Shown: in pieces, positions 27,207-36,075 of the stretch | Layout: every line of letters begins with the position of its first letter | Numbering within the stretch: position 1 is the first letter of the stretch | Assembly: GCA_019720975.1 (NCBI GenBank) | Contig: JAGVSJ010000015.1 | Coordinates: 1 to 40,099, forward strand | Reading direction: 5' to 3' | DNA length: 40,099 nt | From: Candidatus Sysuiplasma superficiale | GTDB taxonomy: Archaea; Thermoplasmatota; Thermoplasmata; Sysuiplasmatales; Sysuiplasmataceae | Translations under genes and position numbers: made by a program | The notes under the pieces: model-generated | Told to the model about the DNA's origin: nothing | What the model saw: only the letters and a program-made list of their open reading frames with translations | Database searches by the model: none

Positions 27207-28814
27207 ATGGAAAAACTGACAACTGTGTTAATCAGACCTTCAAACAGAAGCGGCAGTCTCTATCTCACAAAGATGGGTTTCCTTCCTGTGCCGCTGGGTC
27301 TGCTCCAGCTTGCCTCATCCATCAGAACGGTTCCAGGGTGCAATGTCTCCATAATTGACATGGAGGCAGAGGAGCTTGACGTTGAAAGTGCGGTTGAGAG
27401 GGCACTGGAGATGCATCCGCAGATTGTTGGAATAACAATACATGCGACAGCGGCATACAACAACGCACTGGAAATAATGAGGAGGATAAAGGAGAACGAC
27501 AGTTCTGTCATTGTGATAGCAGGTGGTCACCACGCGACATTTCTTCCCGAGTCGATAATCGCGGACGGTTTTGACATAGTGGTGCTCGGGGAGGGGGATG
27601 AAACGATTGCGGATATCGCCCGCGCGGTAAAGGACGGGACTCCTCTTGAAAGTGTCAGCGGAATAGTGCTGCGGACAGGTGAACGGATTGTAAGAACAGA
27701 GCCAAGGAAGCTTATCGAAGAAATGGACAGACTGCCGTTTCCGGCATTCGATCTGATTGACAGGGAAAAGTACCGCTTCAGGACTTTCGGCAAGGACGAA
27801 ACGGTCGCATGTCTTGAGACGTCAAGGGGATGCCCGTACGGCTGCGACTTCTGCTCTGTCACGCCGACATGGGGATACCGCCGCAGGTACAAATCAAACA
27901 GGAGAATCATTGAGGAGATGAAACTGGTTGAGAAACTGGGTTATGGGTGGATATTCTTCACCGACGACATCTTCCTCCTTCCGCAGAACCTCAGGCAGAG
28001 GGAGAGGCTCTTCGCGGAAATGAAGGAGAGCGGCCTGAAGCTCAGCTGGATAGCACAGATGCGGGCTGACGCCATCGCAAGGAATCCTGAATTCGTGCCC
28101 CTCGCAGTGGAGTCGGGGATGAAGGTTGCAGCACTCGGCGTCGAATCAGGCAGCAGGGAAGTGCTGAAGAAGATGCGCAAGAATATCAAAGCGGCGGACA
28201 CGCTGAAGGCGATTGAGGAACTTGACAGGAACGGCGTCGTTGTACTCCTGAGTTTCATGATAGGCGCGCCATATGAGAGGAAGCGGGACATGCTGTCCAC
28301 CATGAAACTTTCCTTCAGGCTGGCAGGAAAGGGAGCGGATGTGGTTCAGTTCACAATATACACTCCACTTCCCGGGACTCAGATATTCAGGGAGGCGGTC
28401 GAGCATGACAGACTGTTCACTCTTGACTGGGACAGGTTTGATTTCTTCACACCGGTGATGAAGACGAAGGTTCACCCTGTTATGATACAGCTTTTCCAGT
28501 ATATCGGACTCTATTCGTTCTACATCAGGAGATATCTGTTCGACAGGGGAGGCGAGAAGGTCATGAACATGCCAAAGCGGGAGCTTGTGCCCAAGGCGCT
28601 CGAATACACCCAGTCGCAGATGACTGCCTATGTGAGGGATCTGATGGCAATACCGCAGCGTATCATCAGCACGGCATCACTCTATTCATCGCTGTCATCC
28701 GGAAAACTCCCACAGGATGAGAGGGAACACATGGTCAGCGACTTCAGGCTTCCTGTCTACGCGGAAGGGAGAAGGCATGCTGAAGGACGCGTTAGTCTGC
28801 AGGCGAAGACCTGA
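27207..28814 (+). CDS. Cobalamin-binding-type (class B) radical SAM enzyme
   Basis: A 535-residue enzyme with an N-terminal Rossmann-like cobalamin-binding domain (about residues 5-135, with IAGGHHATFLPE and DIVVLGEGDETI) and a radical SAM core. The cluster motif is C209-x3-C213-x2-C216 in SRGCPYGCDFCSV. The cobalamin-domain DxHxxG motif is absent, as in many of this class. The C-terminal region, with YTPLPGTQIF and a basic helical tail, recalls the HpnP/HpnR and archaeal GDGT ring synthase (Grs) group. A role in membrane lipid modification is therefore a fair hypothesis, but methylation of another substrate is equally possible. I chose ATG 27207 over GTG 27174 because AGGTG precedes it. Confidence 0.82.
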   Translation: MEKLTTVLIRPSNRSGSLYLTKMGFLPVPLGLLQLASSIRTVPGCNVSIIDMEAEELDVESAVERALEMHPQIVGITIHATAAYNNALEIMRRIKENDSSVIVIAGGHHATFLPESIIADGFDIVVLGEGDETIADIARAVKDGTPLESVSGIVLRTGERIVRTEPRKLIEEMDRLPFPAFDLIDREKYRFRTFGKDETVACLETSRGCPYGCDFCSVTPTWGYRRRYKSNRRIIEEMKLVEKLGYGWIFFTDDIFLLPQNLRQRERLFAEMKESGLKLSWIAQMRADAIARNPEFVPLAVESGMKVAALGVESGSREVLKKMRKNIKAADTLKAIEELDRNGVVVLLSFMIGAPYERKRDMLSTMKLSFRLAGKGADVVQFTIYTPLPGTQIFREAVEHDRLFTLDWDRFDFFTPVMKTKVHPVMIQLFQYIGLYSFYIRRYLFDRGGEKVMNMPKRELVPKALEYTQSQMTAYVRDLMAIPQRIISTASLYSSLSSGKLPQDEREHMVSDFRLPVYAEGRRHAEGRVSLQAKT

Positions 28815-28921
28815 AGAAAATGGCGGGGACGGAAGCGATTGCAATGAGAGCCAATAAATACGCAGTTGCAAATACAAAAACAGAAACCGATGACTGTTTT
28901 GAGGGTGAAGCCGAAGGGGAA

Positions 28922-30010
28922 ATGGGATTGGAGAGGGAGATAAGAAAGGTTCAGAAGCTCGGCAACGCGAGTCTCGGTGTCTCAATTCCCAAGGAATGGG
29001 CGGCATCAAAGGGGATCACCGCAGGGACGCTTCTTGATATGATATACGAGGATAACGGCGACATTCTGCTCACGCAACGCGGAGGCGGATTTCAGCAGTA
29101 TCCAACAAGATGCAGGATCCACGCAGACATCTGTCCGGACTCTGAGATGATCCGCAGAATAATAATCGGATGTTATGTGGTCGGATATGACACAATACGT
29201 GTCGTATCGGCTACAGGCATCACTGAGGAACAGTCAGAAAAGACCAGAGAGGCTGTGGACCAGCTGACCGGCATGACAATAATGGAGCAGGATGAGAGGC
29301 AGATCGTGATGACCTGCATAATCAAGCCGCCTGAGTTTCCAATCATGTCGATGATACGGAGGCTCTTCCTCCTCTCATCGCTCATTGTGGAGAGAACACT
29401 GGAAAATGCAATCAGGCCCACGGAGGCCAGCTCCGGCTCAATAGGAACGATGGAACTGGAAATAGACAGGCTTTACAGGCTCATACTCAGGCTCCTTCTT
29501 CTCAGCGCGAGGGACAGAGAGGTTGCAAGACAGATAGGCATCGAAGACTCGAGACACATGCTTGGAAACAGGGCAATAGCTGCGGCACTTGAGTCTGTGG
29601 GTGATCTGTGCGAATCGCTTACCGGACAGCTGCAATCGTCCGGCCAGCCGAGACACAGCGCGAATTATGATGAGGCGATTGAGAAGATGCTTTCGATGTT
29701 CAGGGAACTCTCGTCAAACGCGTCAAGATGCCTGTTTGAGCATGATCTGAAGGCTGCGTCACAGGCGCTTGACAGCGCGGCAGTCCTGGAGGAGGCGTGT
29801 GTTGCAGAAATCAAATCGGCGCACTCAGAAAGTCCGCCAAGGAATGAAAGGAAGGGCATGGCTGACAACGTGAGGCCGCTGATCTTCAGCAACATGAAGA
29901 ATATAGTGAGGGAATACGAATTCATAGTCCAGATAATGATGAACAGATTTATAGAGAACCCGAGCCATAAATTTCCCTACGTTGAACTTGAAATGCAGAA
30001 AGAGCCTTGA
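28922..30010 (+). CDS. AbrB-PhoU fusion regulator
   Basis: A 362-residue protein with an N-terminal SpoVT/AbrB DNA-binding domain (about residues 5-50, REIRKVQKLGNASLGVSIPKEWA), then a linker domain, then helical PhoU-type repeats (about 140-355). In archaea this architecture is linked to phosphate homeostasis and sits near pst genes, but no phosphate transporter is present here. Earlier in-frame ATGs exist at 28820 and 28847. I prefer 28922 because the AbrB domain begins there and a TATA-like ATAAATAC lies near 28854-28861. The start is therefore uncertain by up to 34 residues. Confidence 0.85.
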   Translation: MGLEREIRKVQKLGNASLGVSIPKEWAASKGITAGTLLDMIYEDNGDILLTQRGGGFQQYPTRCRIHADICPDSEMIRRIIIGCYVVGYDTIRVVSATGITEEQSEKTREAVDQLTGMTIMEQDERQIVMTCIIKPPEFPIMSMIRRLFLLSSLIVERTLENAIRPTEASSGSIGTMELEIDRLYRLILRLLLLSARDREVARQIGIEDSRHMLGNRAIAAALESVGDLCESLTGQLQSSGQPRHSANYDEAIEKMLSMFRELSSNASRCLFEHDLKAASQALDSAAVLEEACVAEIKSAHSESPPRNERKGMADNVRPLIFSNMKNIVREYEFIVQIMMNRFIENPSHKFPYVELEMQKEP

Positions 30011-30141
30011 CGGATGATGCCATACAGAAACATTCGGCCTTCACCTGCATGGCGGATGGATTTGTGATATGTATTGTAATTACCGTAAGGCTGCAACCTA
30101 CTAATCTCCGCCTGCCATCATACCATACAGAGGTGATAAAG

Positions 30142-30768
30142 ATGGCATTTGTGGATGACCTTGGACTGGATCTGTTCCTGCTTGCATTCTCAGCATTCCT
30201 TCTCAGCTATGGGACTGCCAGCGTGCTGCTCTCGTACAGGAAAGGCAAGGGCGATGAGGTGAGGGAGAAGATGAGGTCTCTTTCCATTCCTATTGGCACA
30301 CTTGGTTTATTCATCCTCCTGATGGGGATGGAAGGGGAGTTTGTGTGGCCGCTGCCAAACTTCGGAAAACTCGGATACGACATACTGTTCTTTGACGGAT
30401 TCTCGATGCTGGGATTTCTTCTGCTCGCTGCTGCCCTCGCAATCAACATGAACAGGAGGCTCGAATACATCGGCCTCATGTCGATGATGTTCGGCCTGAC
30501 GGTGATATTCTACGGGGCGGTTGCATACGGCCTTCGAATGACTGAAGAGCCCTTCGCAATGTTTGGACTCTACACACTGTTCGGACTTTCTGGCGTTGCC
30601 GCTCTGCCGGCCTCAATAGCGGCAGACAGGGCAATTGCGTCCGCAAAGGTCGGCAGAAAGTGGATTGTGATGACATACGGATATCTCTTCTTCCTTGTTG
30701 TCTCCGCGCTGGCCGCTCTGGCAATCGCGGCTCCTGCAATAGCGAGCCACCTTGCGTCGGCACCGTAA
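30142..30768 (+). CDS. DUF981-family membrane protein
   Basis: A 208-residue integral membrane protein with about 6-7 helices. The pattern GTLGLFILLMGMEGEFVWPLP, followed by DILFFDGFSMLG and FYGAVAYGLRMTEEPFAMF, fits DUF981, a mostly archaeal family of unknown function. ATG 30142 is preceded by AGGTGAT at good spacing. The upstream in-frame extension to 30007 lacks family similarity. Confidence 0.8.
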   Translation: MAFVDDLGLDLFLLAFSAFLLSYGTASVLLSYRKGKGDEVREKMRSLSIPIGTLGLFILLMGMEGEFVWPLPNFGKLGYDILFFDGFSMLGFLLLAAALAINMNRRLEYIGLMSMMFGLTVIFYGAVAYGLRMTEEPFAMFGLYTLFGLSGVAALPASIAADRAIASAKVGRKWIVMTYGYLFFLVVSALAALAIAAPAIASHLASAP

Positions 30769-30838
30769 ACATGCAGGCGGGAAGAACAGGACCGATGTCC
30801 TGAAAAACTCTTACCTTTTCCTTCAATTTCACCGAATC

Positions 30839-30855
30839 GACAGGGCAACCCTGTC
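30839..30855 (+). terminator. Hairpin after the DUF981 gene
   Basis: GACAGGG and CCCTGTC form a perfect 7-bp stem with a CAA loop, followed by a T/C-rich stretch. It lies 70 bases after the stop of the DUF981 gene and before the hemerythrin promoter. A terminator or a transcript-end stabiliser is likely. Confidence 0.4.
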
Positions 30856-30879
30856 TGTCTCCTTCCATTTAAGCGGAAA

Positions 30880-30888
30880 TTAATTTAT
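30880..30888 (+). promoter_or_regulatory. TATA box of the hemerythrin-like gene
   Basis: TTAATTTAT is centred about 31 bases before ATG 30915, predicting a leaderless or nearly leaderless transcript. Confidence 0.5.
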
Positions 30889-30914
30889 CCACCCGATTCG
30901 GTGCAGCGGCTGCC

Positions 30915-31391
30915 ATGTGCCGGATGATTGTGTCCGAGGAGAAGATGAAGGACGAACACAGAAAGATGGAAGCAGATCTCAGGGAACTCCGGAACAGAAT
31001 ATCGGATGGAGGTGATGTGCTTGGCCTCCTGTCGGAGCTGGAAGAGAGGCTGAAGAACCACATCTATGTGGAGGAGGAGATCCTCTTCCCGTCCCTGACA
31101 GATGAGGAGGAGAACAGGATAGCAAGAGGGTTCGAATACGAACATGCTGCGATCCTGACGCTTGTGGACAAGATACACAGGGGAATAAGCGAAGGAGACA
31201 TGGCGCTTGCTCTCAAGAAGACAGAGAGCACTCTCAGGCTCTTTTCACAGCACAGCAGGCGGGAGGAGATGACAGCATACAGATCCTGGACTGAGAGAAC
31301 AGCCGGTTCCGGCGCGAAAACAGAGCGCTCATTCGCCGGCAGCCTGCCAAAGGACTGGAAGTGCCGTTTCTTCCGGGACAGAGGTGCATGA
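30915..31391 (+). CDS. Hemerythrin-like (HHE domain) protein
   Basis: A 158-residue four-helix-bundle protein likely to hold a non-heme di-iron site. Candidate ligands lie on successive helices: H15 (DEHRKME), H49 and E53 (HIYVEEEILFP), H77 (YEHAAIL), H113 and E117 (HSRREE). HHE proteins bind oxygen, sense nitric oxide or iron, or repair iron-sulfur centres. The last ~30 residues are basic and of no known type. The predicted promoter is at 30880-30888. It converges with ahbC, nine bases from its stop. Confidence 0.85.
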   Translation: MCRMIVSEEKMKDEHRKMEADLRELRNRISDGGDVLGLLSELEERLKNHIYVEEEILFPSLTDEEENRIARGFEYEHAAILTLVDKIHRGISEGDMALALKKTESTLRLFSQHSRREEMTAYRSWTERTAGSGAKTERSFAGSLPKDWKCRFFRDRGA

Positions 31392-31400
31392 GCAGCCGCC

Positions 31401-32519
31401 TCAGGCGGAGACCGCGTCTGGGGGCATGTGCTCCTCAAAGTGCTTCACAACCATATCCAGATAGCATGAAGGATCGAAGCCCCACAGATCGCCGGATGAC
31501 GCAAGGGCCCTTCCTCTTGAGTTGCCGTTGCACATTTCAAAATAAGGGCATCGTGAGCACCTCTCTATCCTTCTTCTGTCACGCAGCTCCAGCACCTGCT
31601 GCGAAGGGCCTTCCCATATCGACCCCAGATCATCAATGCCCCCGAGCCTGAATCTGGTGAACTGGTCAGGATACACATTGCCATCAGGGTCTATGTCGGC
31701 TATCCTCTCACCTGATCTGTTTCCCCCATTCCGGACCAGCAGTGAACGCACATGCTGACTCCCAGTCAGGAAGTAAGCGAGAATGCCATCGACGGAGTTG
31801 TCTGCCGTGAGTATCTCAAAGGCCGATTCCCTTGCCCTCTCCATTATTTTCATCATTGCTCCCAGCCTTTCGCCGCTGTCAATGTCCAGGTCTGCAGAAG
31901 CCCTTCCGACGTAGCCCAGATGATAGAAGCATATGCGATCCGCATGCTCCCTCTCGGCAAGGTCCAGCGCAAAATCGACATACTGCGAATTCATTCGAGT
32001 CAGCGTGAAACGGAAGCCTGTTCTTATGCCCGCGGCCATGCATCTCCGTGCGTTTGCCAGAGTTCGTCTGAAGGCACCGTCCACACCCCTGAACCTGTCA
32101 TGCAGGATTTCTGGCCCGTCGATACTTATGCCGATGTATTCGACAAGCCCTTTGAGCCTGCTGACCCTCTCGGCGTCAAGCAGTGTGCCGTTCGTTGACA
32201 GTGTCACCTTCAGCCCGCGTTCCGAAGCTTCGCGAATGATATCCATCGCGTCCCTGCTCATCAACGGTTCACCCCCGGATATAAGCAGGTGTTCCACGCC
32301 CATATCTGCCGCTGCCTTCAGGGCGCTTATCCATTTTACTGCGGGAAGATTGGTGAAGACCGAATGCCCGGAACCGCTGTAGCAGTGGGTGCAGTGGAGA
32401 TTGCAATTCCTTGTTATGTTGAAGACCATTACCTTGGGCGCCGGCTGCCTGGAAGAGGGGTAGCGTATATGGTCGTTCCTTCCCGCCTTCCCTGTCATCA
32501 GCCTTGAAACGTTTATCAT
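31401..32519 (-). CDS. ahbC: 12,18-didecarboxysiroheme deacetylase AhbC
   Basis: A 372-residue radical SAM/SPASM enzyme that removes the two acetate side chains of 12,18-didecarboxysiroheme to give iron-coproporphyrin III. The SAM cluster motif is C39-x3-C43-x2-C46 (NCNLHCTHC), followed by ISGGEP and ISIDG. Family hallmarks are ICFYHLGYVGRAS, EILTADNSVDG, NGGNRSGERIADI and the C-terminal cluster motif CSRCPYFEMCNGNSRGRA, with DPSCYLD near the end. These are shared with NirJ, but the pairing with AhbD supports AhbC. I chose ATG 32519, which overlaps the ahbD stop as ATGA and has GGGTGG before it, over GTG 32528. Confidence 0.9.
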   Translation of the reverse strand: MINVSRLMTGKAGRNDHIRYPSSRQPAPKVMVFNITRNCNLHCTHCYSGSGHSVFTNLPAVKWISALKAAADMGVEHLLISGGEPLMSRDAMDIIREASERGLKVTLSTNGTLLDAERVSRLKGLVEYIGISIDGPEILHDRFRGVDGAFRRTLANARRCMAAGIRTGFRFTLTRMNSQYVDFALDLAEREHADRICFYHLGYVGRASADLDIDSGERLGAMMKIMERARESAFEILTADNSVDGILAYFLTGSQHVRSLLVRNGGNRSGERIADIDPDGNVYPDQFTRFRLGGIDDLGSIWEGPSQQVLELRDRRRIERCSRCPYFEMCNGNSRGRALASSGDLWGFDPSCYLDMVVKHFEEHMPPDAVSA

Positions 32520-33598
32520 TTGCCCCACCCGCGCATCGCCTGCGGTTCATGCACGCAGAAGGAATCCTGCGATAATGCGTTTCCGGCCGAGGAGTATGCC
32601 CTTGCTCTGCATCCGCCGCATACCGTCCTGTATTCACAGGCACCGCACTTTCCTCCGAGCAGTGCGGGGTCGCGAAAGACAGACATTCTCTCTGACCTGT
32701 AGATATCGATAAGGCTCGAAAACCGGACGTTTCCAATCACAACTGGAAGGTATCCGCATGGCCTTACACTGCCGTCTGAGGCTATGAACACATAACCGTT
32801 TCCTGCCATGCATCCCCTTGCTCCGTTCATGCTCTTCCTGCCGTACGAGTCAGGCCTTAGCGGACGGTTTCCCATTTCATTCTGGACACGCACAAGATAG
32901 GGGGCACAGGTCATTCTCACGCTGATTCCCTGCGAACGCCATTCAGCAACCTGATGCATCAGCTCCTCTGCCTGTTCAGGTTCAATCATCATTTCGGCCG
33001 TGGCGCGACCCGTGGGGACGAGCATGAAGATATCCCATACGGAGGGGGAAAGACTCAGCACCGTTTCCATGAAGGAATGGAGTGAACTGTAATTGAAGGC
33101 GCTGACAGTCGTATTTATCTGCACCGACAGACCGGCGTCTCTGAGATTGTTTATTGCCGATACAGCCCTGGCATAAGAGCCGCGTATGCCCCGGAATGCA
33201 TCGTGTATCTCCATCGGACCGTCCAGGCTTATCGAAACGTTTCTTATCCCCGCGTCGGCAATCTTAAGTGCACATTCCCTGTCAACATAAGCTCCGCTGG
33301 GTGAGAAGGCTGTCGCAATCCTTCCTGCCGAATACTTCAGTATTTCGAATATATCATCTCTCTTGAGCGGGTCGCCGCCGCTTATGACGAAGAGCCTTGC
33401 TCCTGATGCAGCAACATCGTCGGCGAGCCTTCTCGCTTCCTCTGTCGTAAGCTCCAGCGGCGAACGGTTTGTCTGCGCCTCGGCCCTGCAGTGTCTGCAG
33501 GAAAAATCACAAGCCTTCGTAGACTCCCATACAACAACGTAGGGCGACGGTGCGCTGACGGTTGCAGACGCAGCGACACCCCCTGATGATTCGGCCAT
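32516..33598 (-). CDS. ahbD: Heme b synthase AhbD (iron-coproporphyrin III decarboxylase)
   Basis: A 360-residue radical SAM/SPASM enzyme that converts two propionates of iron-coproporphyrin III to the vinyl groups of heme b. The SAM cluster motif is C30-x3-C34-x2-C37 (ACDFSCRHC), with ISGGDPLKRDDIFE and SLDGPMEIHDAFRG. The C-terminal auxiliary cluster region is CGACEYRTVCGGCRARAYS and a final Cys in DSFCVHEPQ. This GGCRARAY block and the GGDP variant mark AhbD. Placed first, with ahbC overlapping by four bases. The ATG 33598 follows AGGTGAGATAGGA. It faces away from the cytochrome b operon, which needs heme b. Confidence 0.9.
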   Translation of the reverse strand: MAESSGGVAASATVSAPSPYVVVWESTKACDFSCRHCRAEAQTNRSPLELTTEEARRLADDVAASGARLFVISGGDPLKRDDIFEILKYSAGRIATAFSPSGAYVDRECALKIADAGIRNVSISLDGPMEIHDAFRGIRGSYARAVSAINNLRDAGLSVQINTTVSAFNYSSLHSFMETVLSLSPSVWDIFMLVPTGRATAEMMIEPEQAEELMHQVAEWRSQGISVRMTCAPYLVRVQNEMGNRPLRPDSYGRKSMNGARGCMAGNGYVFIASDGSVRPCGYLPVVIGNVRFSSLIDIYRSERMSVFRDPALLGGKCGACEYRTVCGGCRARAYSSAGNALSQDSFCVHEPQAMRGWGK

Positions 33599-33600
33599 TC

Positions 33601-33699
33601 CTATCTCACCTTCAGATTGAGCGAGCTTACGACAAGTGTAACAATCACTATCACCGCTGCCATCAGCCTGTTGACGATCCTTCTTCCTGAATCATGCAA
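33601..33699 (-). CDS. Possible 32-residue single-helix membrane protein before ahbD
   Basis: The minus strand has a frame from TTG 33699 to TAG 33601, which ends two bases before the ahbD ATG. GGGGGTG precedes the start at good spacing. The product has a basic N-terminus (HDSGRRIVNR) and one hydrophobic stretch LMAAVIVIVTLVV, as in a small membrane peptide. Coupling with ahbD would be tight. The plus strand is open over the same bases, so chance is possible. Confidence 0.3.
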   Translation of the reverse strand: MHDSGRRIVNRLMAAVIVIVTLVVSSLNLKVR

Positions 33700-33901
33700 A
33701 TCTCTGCACCCCCTTTTGGCGGCGAGGCAACTTCACCGCTGTTACACCATCCACCTCAGTGCATTTGCGGAATGTCATCGCCTGAAAACCCGCGCATGAT
33801 CCGGAGGTTACATCGCATGCGACGGATGCCGTTCTTCGCATTGTTTCTAATCGAGCGCACATAACATTAAAATGAGACGCCTCACATTTAAGGGTTGAAC
33901 C

Positions 33902-33908
33902 TTATATA
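33902..33908 (+). promoter_or_regulatory. TATA box of the Rieske-cytochrome b operon
   Basis: TTATATA is centred 27 bases before ATG 33932, predicting a transcript that starts at the first codon. The remaining 33599-33901 region between the divergent operons shows no further gene that I can support. Confidence 0.55.
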
Positions 33909-33931
33909 CCATATCACTGAAAAGGTGGCGG

Positions 33932-34855
33932 ATGCATGTGCGCCGTCAGGATATGCATTGGGGAGGAGGTAATCTTTTGCCGGATGATGAAGGTAAGAAT
34001 GATGGGAACAGGGACGGGAATTCAGGCAAGCCGGAAGACGAAACCAGAAGGGCGTTCATAAAAGCAGCAGGCGCTTCGGCTGCAGCTCTCATCTTCGGTG
34101 CTCTTTCATTTGAGAGTTTCGCCACCCCCGCCACGCGCTACAGGCCGGTGATGAAAAACTATCCGGTGGCTGTGCTGGTGGACAGTTCGGGGAAGGCAAT
34201 AAAGTCGTCCGCAATTCCTGCAGCGAGTGAGACCAGTGCTTCGTATCCAATAATGGCCTTCACCTATCCGCTCCAGGATGAACCCAACATACTTATCAAA
34301 CTCAGCGGGGTAAGCATACCGAACGGCGCCGGGCCCGAAGGAAACATCACCGCTTTCAGCGGCATCTGCCAGCATCTGGGATGCATCGTACCGCTGCTCG
34401 ACTATCACCCGCACAACAGCATACCTTTCGAAGCAAAGCTGATAGGCTATAACGAAACTAACTGGCCCAGGTACGGGCTTCTTTTCTGCAAATGCCACGG
34501 AAGCCAGTACGACCCGACAAGGGGTCCTCATAACCTCTACAACTCCGGACCGGCTCCCAGCCCCGCAAACCACTCACTTCCGCAGGTTCTGCTGTATGTC
34601 GATGCGGAGGACAACGTATATGCCATCGGCATGAATCCTGTCAATGCAGTCATCAGAACGCATCTGGAGGAGCCAGGCGGGGAGGAGTACGGCCCGGAGG
34701 TTATGGATGAAAACCTTTCTGGCGGGACTATCCTCCCTCTCTACAACGGCCCCGCCCTTCCGCCCCTTCCGTCGGAAATAAAGAGCCCGGATGAGCCCCT
34801 ATACATGACAATTGTAGCGAGCAGCTCAAACGGACCGTGGCCAGGCAGCTACTGA
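33932..34855 (+). CDS. Rieske iron-sulfur protein with Tat signal
   Basis: A 307-residue protein carrying a [2Fe-2S] Rieske cluster that takes electrons from quinol at the outer membrane face. Ligands are C146 and H148 (CQHLGC) and C186 and H189 (CKCHGS), with C151 and C188 able to form the usual disulfide. A 34-residue loop joins the boxes, longer than in mitochondria and similar to archaeal SoxL-type proteins. Residues 38-60 hold a twin-arginine motif, TRRAFIKAAG, and a hydrophobic anchor, so the folded protein is exported by Tat. The N-terminal 37 residues are hydrophilic and Gly/Asp rich. First gene of the operon, 20 bases before cytochrome b. Confidence 0.93.
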   Translation: MHVRRQDMHWGGGNLLPDDEGKNDGNRDGNSGKPEDETRRAFIKAAGASAAALIFGALSFESFATPATRYRPVMKNYPVAVLVDSSGKAIKSSAIPAASETSASYPIMAFTYPLQDEPNILIKLSGVSIPNGAGPEGNITAFSGICQHLGCIVPLLDYHPHNSIPFEAKLIGYNETNWPRYGLLFCKCHGSQYDPTRGPHNLYNSGPAPSPANHSLPQVLLYVDAEDNVYAIGMNPVNAVIRTHLEEPGGEEYGPEVMDENLSGGTILPLYNGPALPPLPSEIKSPDEPLYMTIVASSSNGPWPGSY

Positions 34856-34875
34856 TGGAGATATGGTGATTTCAT

Positions 34876-36075
34876 TTGAGGGAAGCAAACAAATACGATA
34901 TAATGGAGCTGGCGAAGCCTGATGTCCCTGAGAAGGGCTCATTCACGATCAGCCTCCGGCCGGTGACGAAGAAGGAACTAAGGATAGATTACTGGACAGG
35001 AGCGTTCCTTGCTGCTGCGCTCATATATCAGATAGCCACAGGGATTCTTCTTGCCTTTTACTACCAGCCGGGCCAGCCTTACACGTCCACCGTTGCGCTC
35101 ATGGAAACTGTTCCGTTCGGCTCCCTCCTTCTGACATCTCACCTGTATATGGCATATGCGATGGTGGGCATGGTATATTTCCACATGTTCAGGCAGTACT
35201 TTTCCGGCGCGTACAGGGGGAAGTGGAGATGGCTTCAGTGGATCATAGGCGTTTTCATATTTGCGTTCGTAAATGCCATAGCAATAATAGGATACCTGCT
35301 GTCGCAGACATACATCGGGATGGCCGCGCTGCATGTGTCCGAACTGCTTGTCGAGAGGAGCATAATAGGGCGCCTGTTCCCGGGGCTCGCAAATTTTGTT
35401 GTTGCGATACTTGTTGGCAACGGAACAACACTTGTTACCTGGGAACATCTTCTCATACTTCATGCAGCGATACTGTCGGTGATTGTCCTCATACTTGTGG
35501 CCATCCACTTCTTCCTTTACGAGAAATCAGGACCATATGAGATGAGGAGAGGGAAGAGAGATGCGGAAAGCGAAGAAAACCGGCTTGTTCCCTGGTTTCC
35601 GGTGAACCTGCTCTACACGGCACTCATAGCACTCTTTTTCATAGGCATTGTGGTGGCCTTTGCAGCCGTCCTCCCGCAGCCGCTTGTCCCGGCCTACGGA
35701 CAGCTTGTCTATGGCACAACGCCATTTCCCGACTGGTACGTGATGCCTGTCTACAAGCTGATGGATGTTGCGGGCTTCGGTCTGACAACCGGCGGCGTGC
35801 CTCTGCTGATAGGCTTCTTCCTCTATCTTTTCATCCTGCCTTTCATTGACAGGTATAAGGGCAACGGCCCTCTTGAGAGACCGATGATAACATTCATGGG
35901 CGTATTCGCCATAATATCATTCATAACCATAGCACTGTGGGGGTATGCGCAGCCTGGGCTCTCACAGACAAGGCCACTTACACTTGCATTGTGGTTCGGC
36001 ATTACTTTTGCGGCGCTCGTCCCGGTCTATGCCATGCGTTTTGCAAAGGAGGATCTCGATGGAAATGAAGATTAA
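34876..36075 (+). CDS. Cytochrome b of a bc1-like complex
   Basis: A 399-residue membrane protein fusing the b6-like and subunit IV-like halves, with about 8 helices. Heme ligand pairs are H89/H103 on helix B and H196/H211 on helix D (a 14-residue gap on D, as in cytochrome b6). The quinol-site motif PEWY appears as PDWY at 285-288. It oxidises quinol together with the Rieske protein. No cytochrome c1 gene or CxxCH motif is found in the cluster, so the electron acceptor is probably not a c-type cytochrome. The start is TTG 34876 with GGTGAT five bases upstream. Confidence 0.93.
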   Translation: MREANKYDIMELAKPDVPEKGSFTISLRPVTKKELRIDYWTGAFLAAALIYQIATGILLAFYYQPGQPYTSTVALMETVPFGSLLLTSHLYMAYAMVGMVYFHMFRQYFSGAYRGKWRWLQWIIGVFIFAFVNAIAIIGYLLSQTYIGMAALHVSELLVERSIIGRLFPGLANFVVAILVGNGTTLVTWEHLLILHAAILSVIVLILVAIHFFLYEKSGPYEMRRGKRDAESEENRLVPWFPVNLLYTALIALFFIGIVVAFAAVLPQPLVPAYGQLVYGTTPFPDWYVMPVYKLMDVAGFGLTTGGVPLLIGFFLYLFILPFIDRYKGNGPLERPMITFMGVFAIISFITIALWGYAQPGLSQTRPLTLALWFGITFAALVPVYAMRFAKEDLDGNED

